Positions 1 to 9,675 of a stretch of 64,000 nt of DNA are shown here, piece by piece. The stretch is taken from contig WMCF01000068.1 in NCBI GenBank assembly GCA_009792885.1, positions 632,061-696,060 of the forward strand, in the 5' to 3' direction. Source of the DNA: Eremophila alpestris peregrina (taxonomy: Eukaryota; Chordata; Aves; Passeriformes; Alaudidae). The translations under genes and the position numbers were made by a program. The notes beneath the pieces were generated by a model. The model did not search any database. It worked only from the letters and a program-made list of their open reading frames with translations, and had not been told where the DNA came from. Numbering within the stretch: position 1 is the stretch's first letter; the number at the start of each line of letters is the position of its first letter.

Positions 1-3000
1 AGGGAGGGAGGTGCAGGGAGGGAGTGGGCAGCCCTTCAAAGCACGAAGGAGAGGCAGGTGATGAGATGTGGTACTAAAGCCTGACCTGCATAGTTGGTTT
101 TGTTTCTAGTGCCTCTTTAACACAAGATTGCTGAGCAGATGTTGGATCAGATCCATACCAGAACTGGACTCAGGACCTCTTTACCACAGTTTCTTGCTGC
201 AGCTGAGTTTCAGACTGAAAGTGTCAGTGGTGGAAGATACACTAAAGATAGGGTTGTGGAGAGTCTCTCAGGAGTGTTTGACATGGTACCAAAGCCAGGC
301 CCCAAGGCACAATGAGCTGGGAGGTGTGTGGGGTTGAATGGTGTTTATGACATCTCAGAAAACTCTCCTGAAGGTTCAGCAGGATTTTAAATCTAGGAGT
401 CTAGCAAGGATCTTGCTTTACCCTGCTCCTCCCAGCACGTGTGTAATGGCACCCCAAGGCTCCTCAGCAAGCAACAGGACCAAAGCAAGAAGAGCTCCTC
501 AGTGGGGATTTACAGCAAACCCACTCTTCTGCCGAGGGCTCTGTCACTGTTTGGAGTGATCCAGCCTCTCCCAAGCTCCTGAGACTGCTGCAAGCATCCC
601 CTGGAAACAGGCAGCAGTTAACATTCAGCCTTGCAGCTGAGGTGTTTGGTGGTGATGGGTCAGACCTGTCATGAGCAATTGTTTGTCTTCCCTGACTGGA
701 TAAGCATGCAAATACAGTCAAGGAAATAGAACTGCTCAAAGCCCACAGATTTGCTGTTACTCAGTTTAGTGAAAACTATTGATGTTAAATCTCAAAAGCC
801 TGTTAGAACAGAGATATTAAGGATGAAGTTTCTTGGTTTTTTGGTTTTTTTCTTTTTTGGGTTTGCTTATGGTTCTGTTTGGGTTTTTTTTATTTTATAA
901 TCCTATCTTGAGCCTGACAGAAAATGGTCAGTTTTAAAGTTTTGATTACATACCCCATGAAAATTTTATTTAAAAGGACTGTATTTCAGCATTTTTCAGA
1001 TCCTGCTGTGACTGCTGAAGGGTCACATTAAAATTCATTTCTGTAAGCACAGCAACATGCATCTCTGCAATTCATTTTCACCAAATATTTTTACATTCAG
1101 GTAAAGCTTCCTCCCACACTGAGAGCACACTGCACAAGCCTGGCCTCAGCAAACTCATTTACAAAAAGATGCAAATCAGTGTTTCAGGACACAGAGATTT
1201 GCCTGTCAGAAGGTGGATGTTCCTTGTTTACCAATAAATTAAAATCTGTTCACCCAGGAAAGCTTTAAAGCTTTCAGGGTCACACGGTGACAAGGAGAAG
1301 GCACTGAATGTTCAGGCTGGGAGGGGATCCCCAGCTGATGGCAATTCACAGCTGGGAGGGGGCCCTGCCCCTTCACCCCTTGGCTGGGACAGGGTAAATG
1401 ATGTGGGAAGAACAGAGCCAGGCAGCTGCTGCAAGCTGAGAGGGCAGTGCTGCCAGGGGGAACCAGCCATTGGGAAGGGGGGCTAAAAGGCAAAAGAGGA
1501 TAAAAATCATGATGAAATTATTCTTTAGCTATTTCTTTTAAGTAATGGTTATATTTGATTTCTTTCTTTCCTCCGTAGAAGATGCCAGCTCACTCTGGCC
1601 CATCAGATAACAATTGCTGACAGGCATCCAGAATTAATAGGCAATTTGAAGCTACTTCTGGCTCTTGTGAATGTTTCTGTTGGTCCTGTGTAATGGTTCC
1701 ACAGCTCAGCAGCAATTCCCTGTGATGTGCCAGGCTTCTTCTGGCATCTTTAGTCACTAGGTAGGAGCTGCATTGCACAAAACTAACAGATTGCTGTTTC
1801 TAGACTGTTTCCTGTGTCTCTACAGCTCTCCTGCCTTTGGGGGTCCCTGGGCTCTGTCTCTCCTGTAAGCAGCATGTCACAGGCTGTAGCAGTTGTAGCA
1901 GAAATGTTTGATTTCCCTGCAATCCCTGTGCCACAGGAGAAGAGTTGTGGGGTTGTACAGGCACTGCTGGCAGTAGGAGAGGATTTATCCTCCCCATCCT
2001 TCTGTGAGATCACACTCAGCAAATACTCTGCTACTTTATTTTACTTTTTTCCACCCTGCCTTCTTCCAGGAGGTCTCCACAGCTCATAATGCCAACACAC
2101 CATGATTTAGCCTTGCCCCAGTCAAGTTCATTTTGGGGGCAGGAGGTGAAGCCCTCCTTCCTCCAGACCTTTAAAGTCAATACAATTCCTCTTACTGGAA
2201 GTCTTCCCTGATTTGATATTATAAATGAGGTGTTCCTTGGAGCTATGGCAAGAGATTTGTGGCAGTAGTAATGCTAAATTTAATTTCCTGGGATTTAGTC
2301 TCAAACAATTGATAAAGCTGGGTTATTCAGGAGCCATTCAAAATCCTAAGCTGTAAATGTATTTATTAGCTCCCTATACTTACAGCAGCCCAAGCATTTA
2401 ACTTTGTGGAATTTCTGTCTGTTTTGCATTAGTGTATGAGCACAGATTACTGGGACTAGAACAATATTTGTGCTGCAAGTTTGCCTTTCAGACAAACCCA
2501 GCTGAATAGTAAATGTGTTTAAAATGGGGAGGAAAATGCAGGTTCTTGTATTTCAGTCATAAATACACACGTACTGAAATATATGATAAATTGGGAAAAA
2601 TACAGGTACTGGATGTAGGACACCTGTAAGATCAATCTGAGGGCAGAATTTTTATCATACATATGTTATTTTGTGCCTTTTACTGAAGCTGTTGTGGTAT
2701 CAAAGCAATGATTTGAGGTCCTGTTTGCTTGACACGAGGTAACTGTGATCACATCTTCCTCCTTGAACAGCCATAGCAGAGACAAGCTGGGAAACTCCAG
2801 GGAGCCTTAGGGAAGTCTTGGGAACAAGGAACTGCACAGAGGGACTCTGTGCACACAGGTGCTGCCCCAGGGCCCCCTCTGCACTCCCCCCCCACCTCCT
2901 TTCCTGCACATCTGAGCAGCCCCAGGAGCCCTGATGCTCACAGGGGACCCCTGAGAACACCTGACTTCCCTTTGTCAGCCCATTGATCCCCACCTGCTGC

Positions 3001-3515
3001 CAGGCTCAAGCACCCACATCTTTTCTTGGCATGCACACAGGATGGGACTCCTGCTGCCATCCCCCTGGCATTGCAGGAGGCACCAGCCCTGCCAGCACTC
3101 TGTGTCTGACCAGTTCCAGTGCCAGGGTGCAGCACTGTCACCATTGCCACAGCTGTCTGGCAGCAGCCACTGCAGGCAGGCAGGAGTGGAGGCAGCTTTT
3201 CCTGCCTCCTCTGTATCCCAGCAGAGGAGCTGCCCTGGCAGCCCCAGTTCCTGTCTGCAGCATCATCCCCAGCTGTGTCCACATCTCCCACACACAGAAA
3301 CTCCAAGCCCAGCTCCTTCTCACAAAAGTCTATTAAAGCAGGCATGTGGGTTGAGATGGCTACCATGGCACAGCAATGGGGTTTCATTTGCATGGGAGGC
3401 AGCTGGGTGCTGCTGTGGTACTCCAGGACACTGTCAGCTCATGGGGGTGTCTGTGTCCCAGGTCTTCTGCATCCTCTCGGGAGCTGGCGTATGTTTCTCG
3501 TGTCCCGGTGCTGTG
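1..3515. other. Non-coding flank downstream of the TTLL gene
   Basis: I see no supportable gene in this stretch. It is moderately AT-rich with T-rich low complexity at about 835-895. It becomes GC-richer from about 2.7 kb toward the TTLL stop at 3516, so the last few hundred bases may include 3' UTR. I could not place a convincing minus-strand polyadenylation signal close to the stop. The open frames at 2938-3393 (minus) and 3042-3881 (plus) lack recognisable protein features. Confidence 0.6.
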
Positions 3516-4505
3516 TTACAGCACAGGGGGGCGCACTGGCCTGGCAGCGAGTCCTGCAGGAGCTGCCACACAGCCCGAGGGGCGCCAGGGGCTGCTGCCC
3601 TGGGGCTGTGGCACCGCCCCTCTCACCAGGGAACGGGCACTGATCGGGGGCAGAACTGCGTGGGGCCGAGCAGCCTGGGGCTGCCCACCCGGCTGAGTGA
3701 GCTTTGGCAATCCCTGGCTCCTGGCACAGGAGCCCGGGGGTCGCCAGGGCCTCCTGCGCAGTACCTGGAGCACTGGGAACCTATCCAGGGGATGGCACTT
3801 GATCAGGGATGGAGCTGCCTTGGGCTGGGCTTCCTGGGTGTGAGCTTGCTGAGGCTGAGCATCCTCAGGTTGCTGAACTAGGTGAAGGGGCCAAGGCAGC
3901 TCTTGGCTCCCAGCAGAACCACCCGGGAATTGCCAGGGACTCCTGGCCACTCCCCAGGGCAGTGGCACAGACCCCCTGTCCAGAGGACAGCTGGTGGTCT
4001 GTGGTAAAGCTGTCTGGGGTTGAGCTTCCTCAGGCTGCCCAACCACCACGTGAAGGAGCCATGGCAACTCCTGGTCTCCAGCAGAGTAGCCTGGGGGTTG
4101 TGAGTGGTTCCTGGGGGCTCCCTGGGTTGGTGGTCCAGGCACTGTATCCATGGGACAGTTACTGCTCAGAGGTTGTGCTTCCTTGGGCTGTCTGAGCAGG
4201 TGAAGAAGGTATGGCAGCTCCTGGCTCCCAGCAGAGCAGTGTGGGGGCTGTGGCAGTGCTGGAGGGTCAGACTTGGGTGGGCAGCAGCTGTTCTGCAGCC
4301 CCAGGGGAGGCAGCTTTTCCTGTGCTGCTTTGGACACGGGGACCTTGGTGGCTCTGTCCCCTGAGGGTGCAGGGAGCTCGGGAGCATTGGGTTCAGTGGT
4401 GGGGGGCTTGTCCTGAGATGGATTCTTTGCCAGCTTGGGCTTCTTCAGGGAACAGCCTGTGACCTTCAGCTGCACACCCACGCTCAGGCATGAGGACACA
4501 GGTGC
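3516..4505 (-). CDS. TTLL3: TTLL exon 11, repeat-built C-terminal tail
   Basis: The first residues, APVSSCLSVGVQLKVTGCSL plus KKPK, match the segment after the catalytic domain in TTLL3. The remaining roughly 300 residues are Pro/Gln/Ser-rich and made of degenerate repeats, with no catalytic motifs. The stop is at 3516-3518. I see no sign of a further intron, but a tail like this could hide an alternative splice. Confidence 0.75.
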   Translation of the reverse strand, partial: APVSSCLSVGVQLKVTGCSLKKPKLAKNPSQDKPPTTEPNAPELPAPSGDRATKVPVSKAAQEKLPPLGLQNSCCPPKSDPPALPQPPHCSAGSQELPYLLHLLRQPKEAQPLSSNCPMDTVPGPPTQGAPRNHSQPPGYSAGDQELPWLLHVVVGQPEEAQPQTALPQTTSCPLDRGSVPLPWGVARSPWQFPGGSAGSQELPWPLHLVQQPEDAQPQQAHTQEAQPKAAPSLIKCHPLDRFPVLQVLRRRPWRPPGSCARSQGLPKLTQPGGQPQAARPHAVLPPISARSLVRGAVPQPQGSSPWRPSGCVAAPAGLAARPVRPPVL

Positions 4506-7388
4506 CTGTAGGGAGACACAAGGGGCAGTGGGGGTTCAGGGTGCCTGGGGTGTGGCTGTCCCCAGCCCCCAGCCTACCTCCCTGTAGAGGAGCTCGAAAG
4601 CACCAATGGAACAGGTGGGGTTGTCCTTGCGGTCGAGCACGAGGCGCAGCGTGTCCCGCTGGACGTTGGCACACAGCCGGCGGGTCACCACCGAGGAGGG
4701 GCTCATGGTGGGGCAGGAGTTGATCTCCAGCAGCCAGGGCTGGAGATCATCTTTCCCGATGAGAAAGTCGGCCCCGAAGAGCTCAAAGCTGCCCTTGCGG
4801 GAGCCCACCTGGTCCCGGGCACAGCGCAGGGCGTTCAGGATCGCCGCCTTCATGCCGGGCACTATCACCTGCTGCCAAGCGTCCGCCCGCCCCAGCCGTG
4901 CCAGGTGTGCCTGGAACTGCGTGTTGGACCAGATCTTGTCGGGGGGCAGCCGGGGGTCTGCCTGTAATGCTTTGTAGCGCTTCTGGACGGAGACGTTGCA
5001 GAGGTGCCTGGCACTGGGGCGGGGAGAGCGGGGCTGGGTCAGGGGGTGCCGGCGGGGCTGGGCAGTGAGAGCCGGGGGTGAGGGGAGGGCACTCACGGCT
5101 CCAGGTGATACAGGGAGAAGGGCTGGGAGCAGAAGCGCAGGTAGCAGTCTCGGTAGAACCAGACGGTCAGTGGCCTCCAGTCAGTCACCAGGAACCACTG
5201 CCGGATGTCGAATTTGGTGTCGAAGATGGTCAGCGGCCGCTCCACGTACTTCTGCACCACCCACTCGCACACCCGCGCCGCGGAGCCCGCGCAGCTCTGC
5301 GCCAGCTCCAGCACCTCCTCCAGCCGCGTGGCGCAGACGATGCCTGGGCAGCACAGTGATGGTGAGACCCCTTCTCCGTGGGGATGTGCGTGCCCCGTGC
5401 TTCCCTCAGCCTTACCCCTGCCGCAGGATTTGGCGCTGGGCTTGAGGATCCAGACGTTGAGGTTGCCCTCTATGCCGAGCTGCGGCAGCTGCTTCTCCAG
5501 GCGCTGCAGCATGTCCTGGCACTGCTCCCGCTGCTCCCTGCTCAGCACCAGCTCGGTCCCCTTACTGTGGGGGGACACGGGGGGCTCAGCACCGGCCCCG
5601 CCGCCATTGCCCCCTGTCCCTGTCTCGCTCAGCACTCACTGTGCCACGCGGTAGTATTCGTGCAGGAAGCGCTCCCAGGGGATGCATGTCAGGTAGGGCG
5701 ACGGGGTGTTCCTGTCGATGTCCTGGTGCTCCAGGACGCCCAGGTGCTGCTCACAGACCTCCAGGGCCTCCTCCACCAGCTGGGGATACAGGGGGGAGCG
5801 CGGCGCTGCTGTGGAGAGCATGGAGAGGGAGACATGACTCCTACACCAGCCTTGGGGCCGAAGCACTGAGCCTCCCTGTGGGACGGGTGCCTTTGGAGCC
5901 AGGGAAGGGAGTGAGGGATCCCAAGACACAGGCGTGAGCAGAGGCTCAGCCTCCAAGCTCAGCCCTCAACCACGCCCCTATCCCTGAACTCCTTATTTCA
6001 TCCTCCGCCCCGCTCAGCCAGCTCCATGCACTCACCTGACACCTTGTCATATTTTGGGGGCTGCTCTGTCCCCACCGGCTTGTCTCCGACCTTCTGCAGG
6101 GCCAGTTTGAGCAGGCTGCGAGCTGCCGTCAGGCGGAAATCCTCTGCAAGAGGGAAGCATCATCCCTGGGCAGTCCTGCACAGGGCACGGGAGGACTGGA
6201 GCATGAGGGGTGACAGGAGGGCAACAGCCCCAGGCTCACCAATGAAGGCGTCCTGCTCGTCCATGAGCCCCAGCCGGTAGCACCGGGGGAAAAACGTGTT
6301 GAGGTCGACTTGCTCGAACCAGGGCAAGTTTTGCAGGCTTTGGCACAGCCCCTCCTGTTCAGAGAAGTTTGTCATTCCCTTCTGGACATCCCCATCCCTT
6401 GTGCCCCCCTCCCTGAGGCCCCCGTGCACCTCACCTTGGTGCAAAGTGCGTGCAGCCGGGGAAAGCGGTTCACCACCTCAATCCTCGGCAGCAGCTCCTG
6501 GTCAATATTCCTAAGGCGAACGGTCCAGAGGAAGTTTGGCACCTGATCCTGCACCAGGAAGGACTGTGGGAGAGAGGGGGCCGGGGTGAGTCAGGGAGCC
6601 CCCATCCTGCCGCAGTCCCTTGCCCCAGGCTGTGCCCTGCCCCTGAGGCTCCCAGGGGACGGACGTGGGGAGCTGTGGCAAAGCTCAGCTCTAGCCTCTT
6701 AGCTAACCATGAGGTCATGGATGTCATCGGAGTCCTCACTGCACTGCTCTTTGTCTTCCTTCTTGTATTCATCTTCCTTTTCCCCCTTGTTCTTATCACT
6801 CGGCCGTGGGTGGTGCAGGGGCTCTGTGGTGCCCAGGGAAGGCTGTGCCCCACCACGTGGGTTTGGCACTGCCTTCCCCTGCTCATCACCTGCCCTCTTC
6901 TCCAGCTGCTGCTTCTTTTGGTCGCCAGGCTGCTGCTTCAGCTGTCTGCTGTTGCGGGGCAGTTTCCTCTCCACCCAGCCCCGGGCCCGCAGCAGGCGGC
7001 GGATGATGGGGTAAGGGCCCTGCACTGCAAAGATCTTCTTCTCCTGCGGGGAGAGCAGCGAGCTCAGCCTGCCCCAGCCCAGTCCTCTGGCTCAGCTCTC
7101 CTGAGCCACAGGTGCACAAATGCAAGCATGTGGCATCCTGGGACAGTGTGAAATCAAACCCCTCACCTTAATGGCCTTCTCCACACGCAGCCTGGCCTTC
7201 CTGAGGCGCTCAGACTCAGCCGAGTGCTGGCGGCCATCGTGCTGGCCGGTGCTGACAGCTGCCACTTGCCCTGTGAGGACAGCCCCACCTGAGCCCACTG
7301 TCCCATGTCCCCAGGCCCACGGAGCAGGGAGGGGGAGAACATGCTGACCTGTCTGCCTCTGCCTCACCAAGTCTGGGGCTCCTGACAT
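3516..7388 (-). CDS. TTLL3: Tubulin monoglycylase, TTLL3/TTLL8 type (11 coding exons)
   Basis: It likely adds the first glycine to glutamates in tubulin C-terminal tails of ciliary and flagellar axonemes. Coding exons, 5' to 3': 7388-7349, 7270-7167, 7043-6708, 6563-6435, 6354-6240, 6143-6036, 5808-5640, 5564-5416, 5343-5097, 5007-4578, 4505-3516. All junctions are GT-AG and phase-consistent, giving 938 residues. The N-terminal GPYPIIRRLLRARGW block (57-71) is typical of TTLL3. The TTL/ATP-grasp core runs from about 366 to 609, with KPSAKSCGRG (375-384), DIRQWFLVTDW (429-439), GADF (544-547) and LLEINSCPTM (558-567), where E560 and N562 match the metal-binding E-x-N. The tail from 610 is repeat-built. 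Introns are 72-227 bp. The start at 7388 is inferred from a GCCATG context and a phase-matched 78-bp intron; more 5' exons are possible. TTLL8 is the main alternative. Confidence 0.88.
3519..4232 (-). repeat. Coding tandem repeats in the TTLL tail
   Basis: There are four degenerate units of 50, 56, 63 and 53 residues plus a 16-residue partial one. They begin at residues 701, 751, 807, 870 and 923 (about 4232, 4082, 3914, 3725 and 3566). Each full unit opens with a variant of AGSQELPWLLHL and continues QPxEAQP, with Pro-rich spacers and often CPLDR. The DNA repeats in parallel, so this is an expanded coding minisatellite of about 150-190 bp. Confidence 0.8.
4578..5007 (-). CDS. TTLL3: TTLL exon 10 (catalytic C-lobe)
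   Basis: It encodes HLCNVSVQKRY, SFELFGADFLIGKDD and PWLLEINSCPTMSPS. The Asp of GADF and the Glu and Asn of LLEIN are the expected metal ligands, and all are present. It ends TYR-Arg-Glu|GTAGGC. Confidence 0.93.
5097..5343 (-). CDS. TTLL3: TTLL exon 9
   Basis: It encodes IVCATRLEEVL, VVQKYVERPLTIFDTKFD and DIRQWFLVTDW, followed by the WFYRDCYLRF strand. These are core TTLL substrate and ATP-site elements. It ends in phase 2 at GTGAGT. Confidence 0.92.
5416..5564 (-). CDS. TTLL3: TTLL exon 8
   Basis: It encodes the start of the ATP-grasp core, including NVWILKPSAKSCGRG, with the nucleotide-binding Lys-Pro and the Gly-rich loop. The flanking introns are 75 and 72 bp. Confidence 0.9.
5640..5808 (-). 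CDS. TTLL3: TTLL exon 7
   Basis: It encodes LVEEALEVCEQHLGVLEHQD and WERFLHEYYRVA, the helical pair ahead of the ATP-grasp core. The exon ends in phase 2, and joining it to the next exon gives RVAHKGTEL, as expected for the family. Confidence 0.88.
6036..6143 (-). CDS. TTLL3: TTLL exon 6
   Basis: It encodes EDFRLTAARSLLKLALQK, which matches the EDFxLTAAR helix of TTLL3, then a short linker ending PPKYDKVS. The acceptor is CTTGCAG and the donor GTGAGT. Confidence 0.88.
6240..6354 (-). CDS. TTLL3: TTLL exon 5
   Basis: It encodes LPWFEQVDLNTFFPRCYRLG, a hallmark of the TTLL3/TTLL8 pair, followed by MDEQDAFI. The exon ends in phase 1 at a GTGAGC donor. Confidence 0.9.
6435..6563 (-). CDS. TTLL3: TTLL exon 4
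   Basis: It is 129 nt and phase 0. It encodes the FLVQDQVPNFLWTVRLRNID segment and RIEVVNRFPRLHALCTK. This is the part of the TTLL N-domain that carries the conserved Asn-Phe and hydrophobic core. The donor is AAG|GTGAGG. Confidence 0.88.
6708..7043 (-). CDS. TTLL3: TTLL exon 3
   Basis: It is 336 nt and phase 0. It encodes EKKIFAVQGPYPIIRRLLRA, the conserved TTLL entry block, then a highly charged Lys/Glu/Asp-rich linker (about residues 80-158) that looks disordered. It ends ATG|GTTAGC. Confidence 0.88.
7167..7270 (-). CDS. TTLL3: TTLL exon 2
   Basis: It begins after a CTGTCCTCACAG acceptor and ends AAG|GTGAGG. It encodes SERLRKARLRVEKAIK, which corresponds to the N-terminal helix of TTLL3 proteins that leads into the KKIF segment of the next exon. 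Confidence 0.8.
7349..7388 (-). CDS. TTLL3: TTLL exon 1 (candidate start exon)
   Basis: The ATG at 7388 has G at -3 and opens MSGAPDLVRQRQT. The donor at 7348 is a consensus-like G|GTCAGC and leaves phase 1, which fits the next acceptor exactly. The frame stays open upstream, so a longer first exon or an upstream start cannot be excluded. Confidence 0.5.
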
Positions 7389-7755
7389 GGCAGTCCCTGA
7401 CCTGCCAAGCCTTTTGCCAGCATCCCAGCACTGCACAGCCTCGAGATGCCCCACTCCTCCCTTGCCCTTTGCCTACTGGGCCAGCTGCTCAAGTATTGCC
7501 CCTGGGTGAGGGGCTGTGTGCCCACAGACACTGTTGCTCTCTGTGTCACACTGTCACAGTCTGATGGTGAGGGAAGCTGTGGGTGGCTCTGCCTTCTCCA
7601 GGCCAAGCAGGTTTTCCTATTCCCCCATCCCTTAGGGATTGTAGTGGGTGTCCTGCACAGGACACAGCCTCCTAATTCCATCACCATTGTGATGCCACAA
7701 TGAAGGCTGCTCAAAGCAGCCTCAGTATCACAGGTCCTGGTTCTCCCCTCTTGTG

Positions 7756-7931
7756 AGGGACTTTAACTACCCTGACAGCTGCTGGAGAGGCAACACAGCA
7801 AAGGACAGACAGTTCAGGAGGTTCCTGGAAAGCTTTGTTGATCCCTTCCTGACACAGGTAGTGGAGGATCCCACAAGGAATGGCATGTTGCTCAACCTTA
7901 TACCAAGAACCAGGAAAAGCCTTGTTTGACA
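7756..7931 (+). mobile_element. CR1 LINE fragment, ORF2 endonuclease region
   Basis: The plus strand reads RDFNYPDSCWRGNTAKDRQF and then RRFLESFVDPFLTQVVEDPT, ending in a stop. The DFN-P-CW-GNT, RFLE, FLTQV-E-PTR and LLNLI pattern is that of the CR1 ORF2 apurinic endonuclease domain. The fragment is isolated from any full-length copy and is dead. Confidence 0.85.
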
Positions 7932-8249
7932 TATGAAGGCTGTGAACTGTCCTAGGTAATCTTCATGACTGAGCTCTGCCAGAAACACAGTTTTACCTCA
8001 CAGTGTAATTTCTGACTGCTGCTTGATTTTATTTTGATGGCTACTGTTCAGCAAATTGCCCTTTTGCTTCTCCTTCTTTCAGAGATGCAGTTTCATTTAC
8101 AATTGTTCACAGGCTCCTTGCACACACTGCCTTCTATGATTTAACTGAAGCACTATTTTTGTTATTTGCAATCACCTGCAGCCAGCAGAAGTTTTATGCT
8201 GACAGATAAAAATCACACACTGATCATTCAGTGTCATTTCACTCTGATT

Positions 8250-8746
8250 CCCCCTGAAGGATCTATTAACATGAACCTCATTTACCCTGCCTCAGAGGTT
8301 GGTCATAATGTTAAACTGGCATCACAGACAGGGTCCCTTGGTGGAGTGATTGGTGGAGTCCAGACCTGTTGGAAGGTTTCTCTCCAGGAGAAAAGTCAGG
8401 ACAACCCTCAGAGGGTCAATAATGATGAAAGCTTGGCAGTTCTCAGGAATGCTCACAGGGAGCTGCGGAACTGGAAGTGGTTCAGAGGGAACAGGAAATG
8501 AATCAGTTGCTTCAGTTGGTCCTTCAGGAGGTGGTGGAGCAAGATAAATCTTTTAGAAAGAAGCTTGAAGCAAAAAAATTTGGAACAATGAATGTGATGC
8601 CAATTTTGGATGCCCCAGAAGAGTGTTTGTTAATAATCCCCCCCCCCCCCGGCAAATTGGAAGAGCTTAGGAAAAACTACCTGGAGGATGAAGAAATACA
8701 TATCCAGGTTGGACATGAGGAGGAATTTGTTCATGGGAAGGGTTAA
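8250..8746 (+). other. Unrecognised coding-like block, possible processed pseudogene
   Basis: The frame ending at 8746 encodes EVVEQDKSFRKKLEAKKFG, then MNVMPILDAPEECLLIIPPP and ELRKNYLEDEEIHIQVGHEE, with a first ATG at 8498. The composition is rich in Glu, Lys and Leu and looks like real protein rather than chance. A C-homopolymer at about 8639-8650 lies inside it. Upstream, at 8250-8500, the coding look continues in another frame (NPQRVNNDESLAVLRNAHRE), which implies a frameshift. I see no splice sites that would make it an exon. I do not recognise the family. It abuts a CR1 end. Confidence 0.35.
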
Positions 8747-8880
8747 TATTGGAATGGGCTGCCCAGGGAGGTGGTGGAGTCACCATCCCTGGAGGGTTTA
8801 AGGATATGGCACTCAGTGCCATGGTCTGCTTGACACAGTGATCAAAAGTTGCACTGGATGATGTCAGTGGCTTGGAACTC
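8740..8880 (+). mobile_element. CR1 LINE fragment (3' portion)
   Basis: It contains the familiar CR1 stretch GAATGGGCTGCCCAGGGAGG, then TGGTGGAGTCACCATCCCTG and the GGCACTCAGTGCCATGGTC motif. It degenerates past 8850 without a clean terminal repeat. Confidence 0.8.
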
Positions 8881-9549
8881 TGCAGTGCAGGTCTCCATCA
8901 GCACCCCCTACGAGACCCCTCCTTCATCTGAGAGATAACAGGGGTCTGTGGGAGACATGGCAAGTGGATTACAGATTGTTATCTAGAGATTATTGTCCTT
9001 TCAAGAAATCAGAATGTGCCCGTTGGGGTGGAAGCAGTTTCAGGTCACTTTGGCAAATAAATGGGGAACATGACAGTACACCAGGCAGTGATAGTCCTGG
9101 CTGTAAACTCTGAACTCTCTGTTGTCTCTACAGACAATTGCTGTCTTAGCTAATTACTGAATGCCATCTTCATATCTATCTATTTAGAGTAGAAGGGTAA
9201 TGAATCTTCCAGGAAGAAGTTTTGTGTTGGGGTAAAGAAAGCCTTCTAAAGCCACACCTTTACAAAGGACATGTGTGTGTCACAACAGTGGCTATTCCAT
9301 GAAGTAAACTGAGCCAGCTCCAAGGCTTAGAATCACACAAGGGTAAATATTTTTCCAGACTAAGCCCTCAATAAAAGATTGTGTGTAAGCAACATAATCT
9401 GTAGAGAGAAAACTTGATATGATTTTCTTTTATGGTAACTGAGATATATTTACTGAGCACTGCACAATTCCTCCCTTGCAAAAGAGTAGCCTTTTATGTC
9501 TTTGTCTGCTCGAAATAAGTGCTGAAGTAGCTTCTTCCAGATGCTGTGC

Positions 9550-9675
9550 TTAATTCTGAAACTCTCTGTTGAAGAGAGGTGTAAAATCTTCCATGTGACC
9601 ACAAAGAGCAGCGCGTTCCCGGAGTAATTCTCTCTTTTCTGCAAGCTGTATTGCTGCAGGATCAGGGCTCCATAT
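9550..9675 (-). CDS. ANKEF1: ANKEF1 terminal exon
   Basis: After a TTTTGTAG acceptor it encodes IWSPDPAAIQLAEKRELLRE, then RAALCGHMEDFTPLFNREFQ and N, and stops at 9552-9550. The same frame past the stop still reads AQHLEEATSALISS, which resembles the tail other ANKEF1 proteins keep, so the stop looks like a recent shortening or a sequence error. Confidence 0.85.
   Translation of the reverse strand: MWSPDPAAIQLAEKRELLRERAALCGHMEDFTPLFNREFQN

Larger units (their letters stand above)
7389..9549. other. Spacer between the ANKEF1 stop and the TTLL start
   Basis: This spacer must hold the TTLL promoter and the ANKEF1 3' UTR, but it has no CpG island and no clear TATA box. I can support CR1 pieces at about 7756-7931 and 8740-8880 and an unrecognised coding-like block at 8250-8746. 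The rest looks featureless. Confidence 0.5.

Noticed and set aside
3042..3881. A 279-codon plus-strand open frame
   Set aside because: Most of it lies opposite or just downstream of the TTLL last exon. GC-rich repeats keep several frames open; there are no family motifs.
6450..7151. A 233-codon plus-strand open frame with hydrophobic stretches
   Set aside because: It is the antisense of TTLL exons 3 and 4; the Leu/Phe-rich runs are the complement of the Lys/Glu-rich linker.
9450..9644. A 64-codon minus-strand open frame
   Set aside because: It overlaps the ANKEF1 terminal exon in another frame. The frame encoding IWSPDPAAIQ is the one that matches the family.
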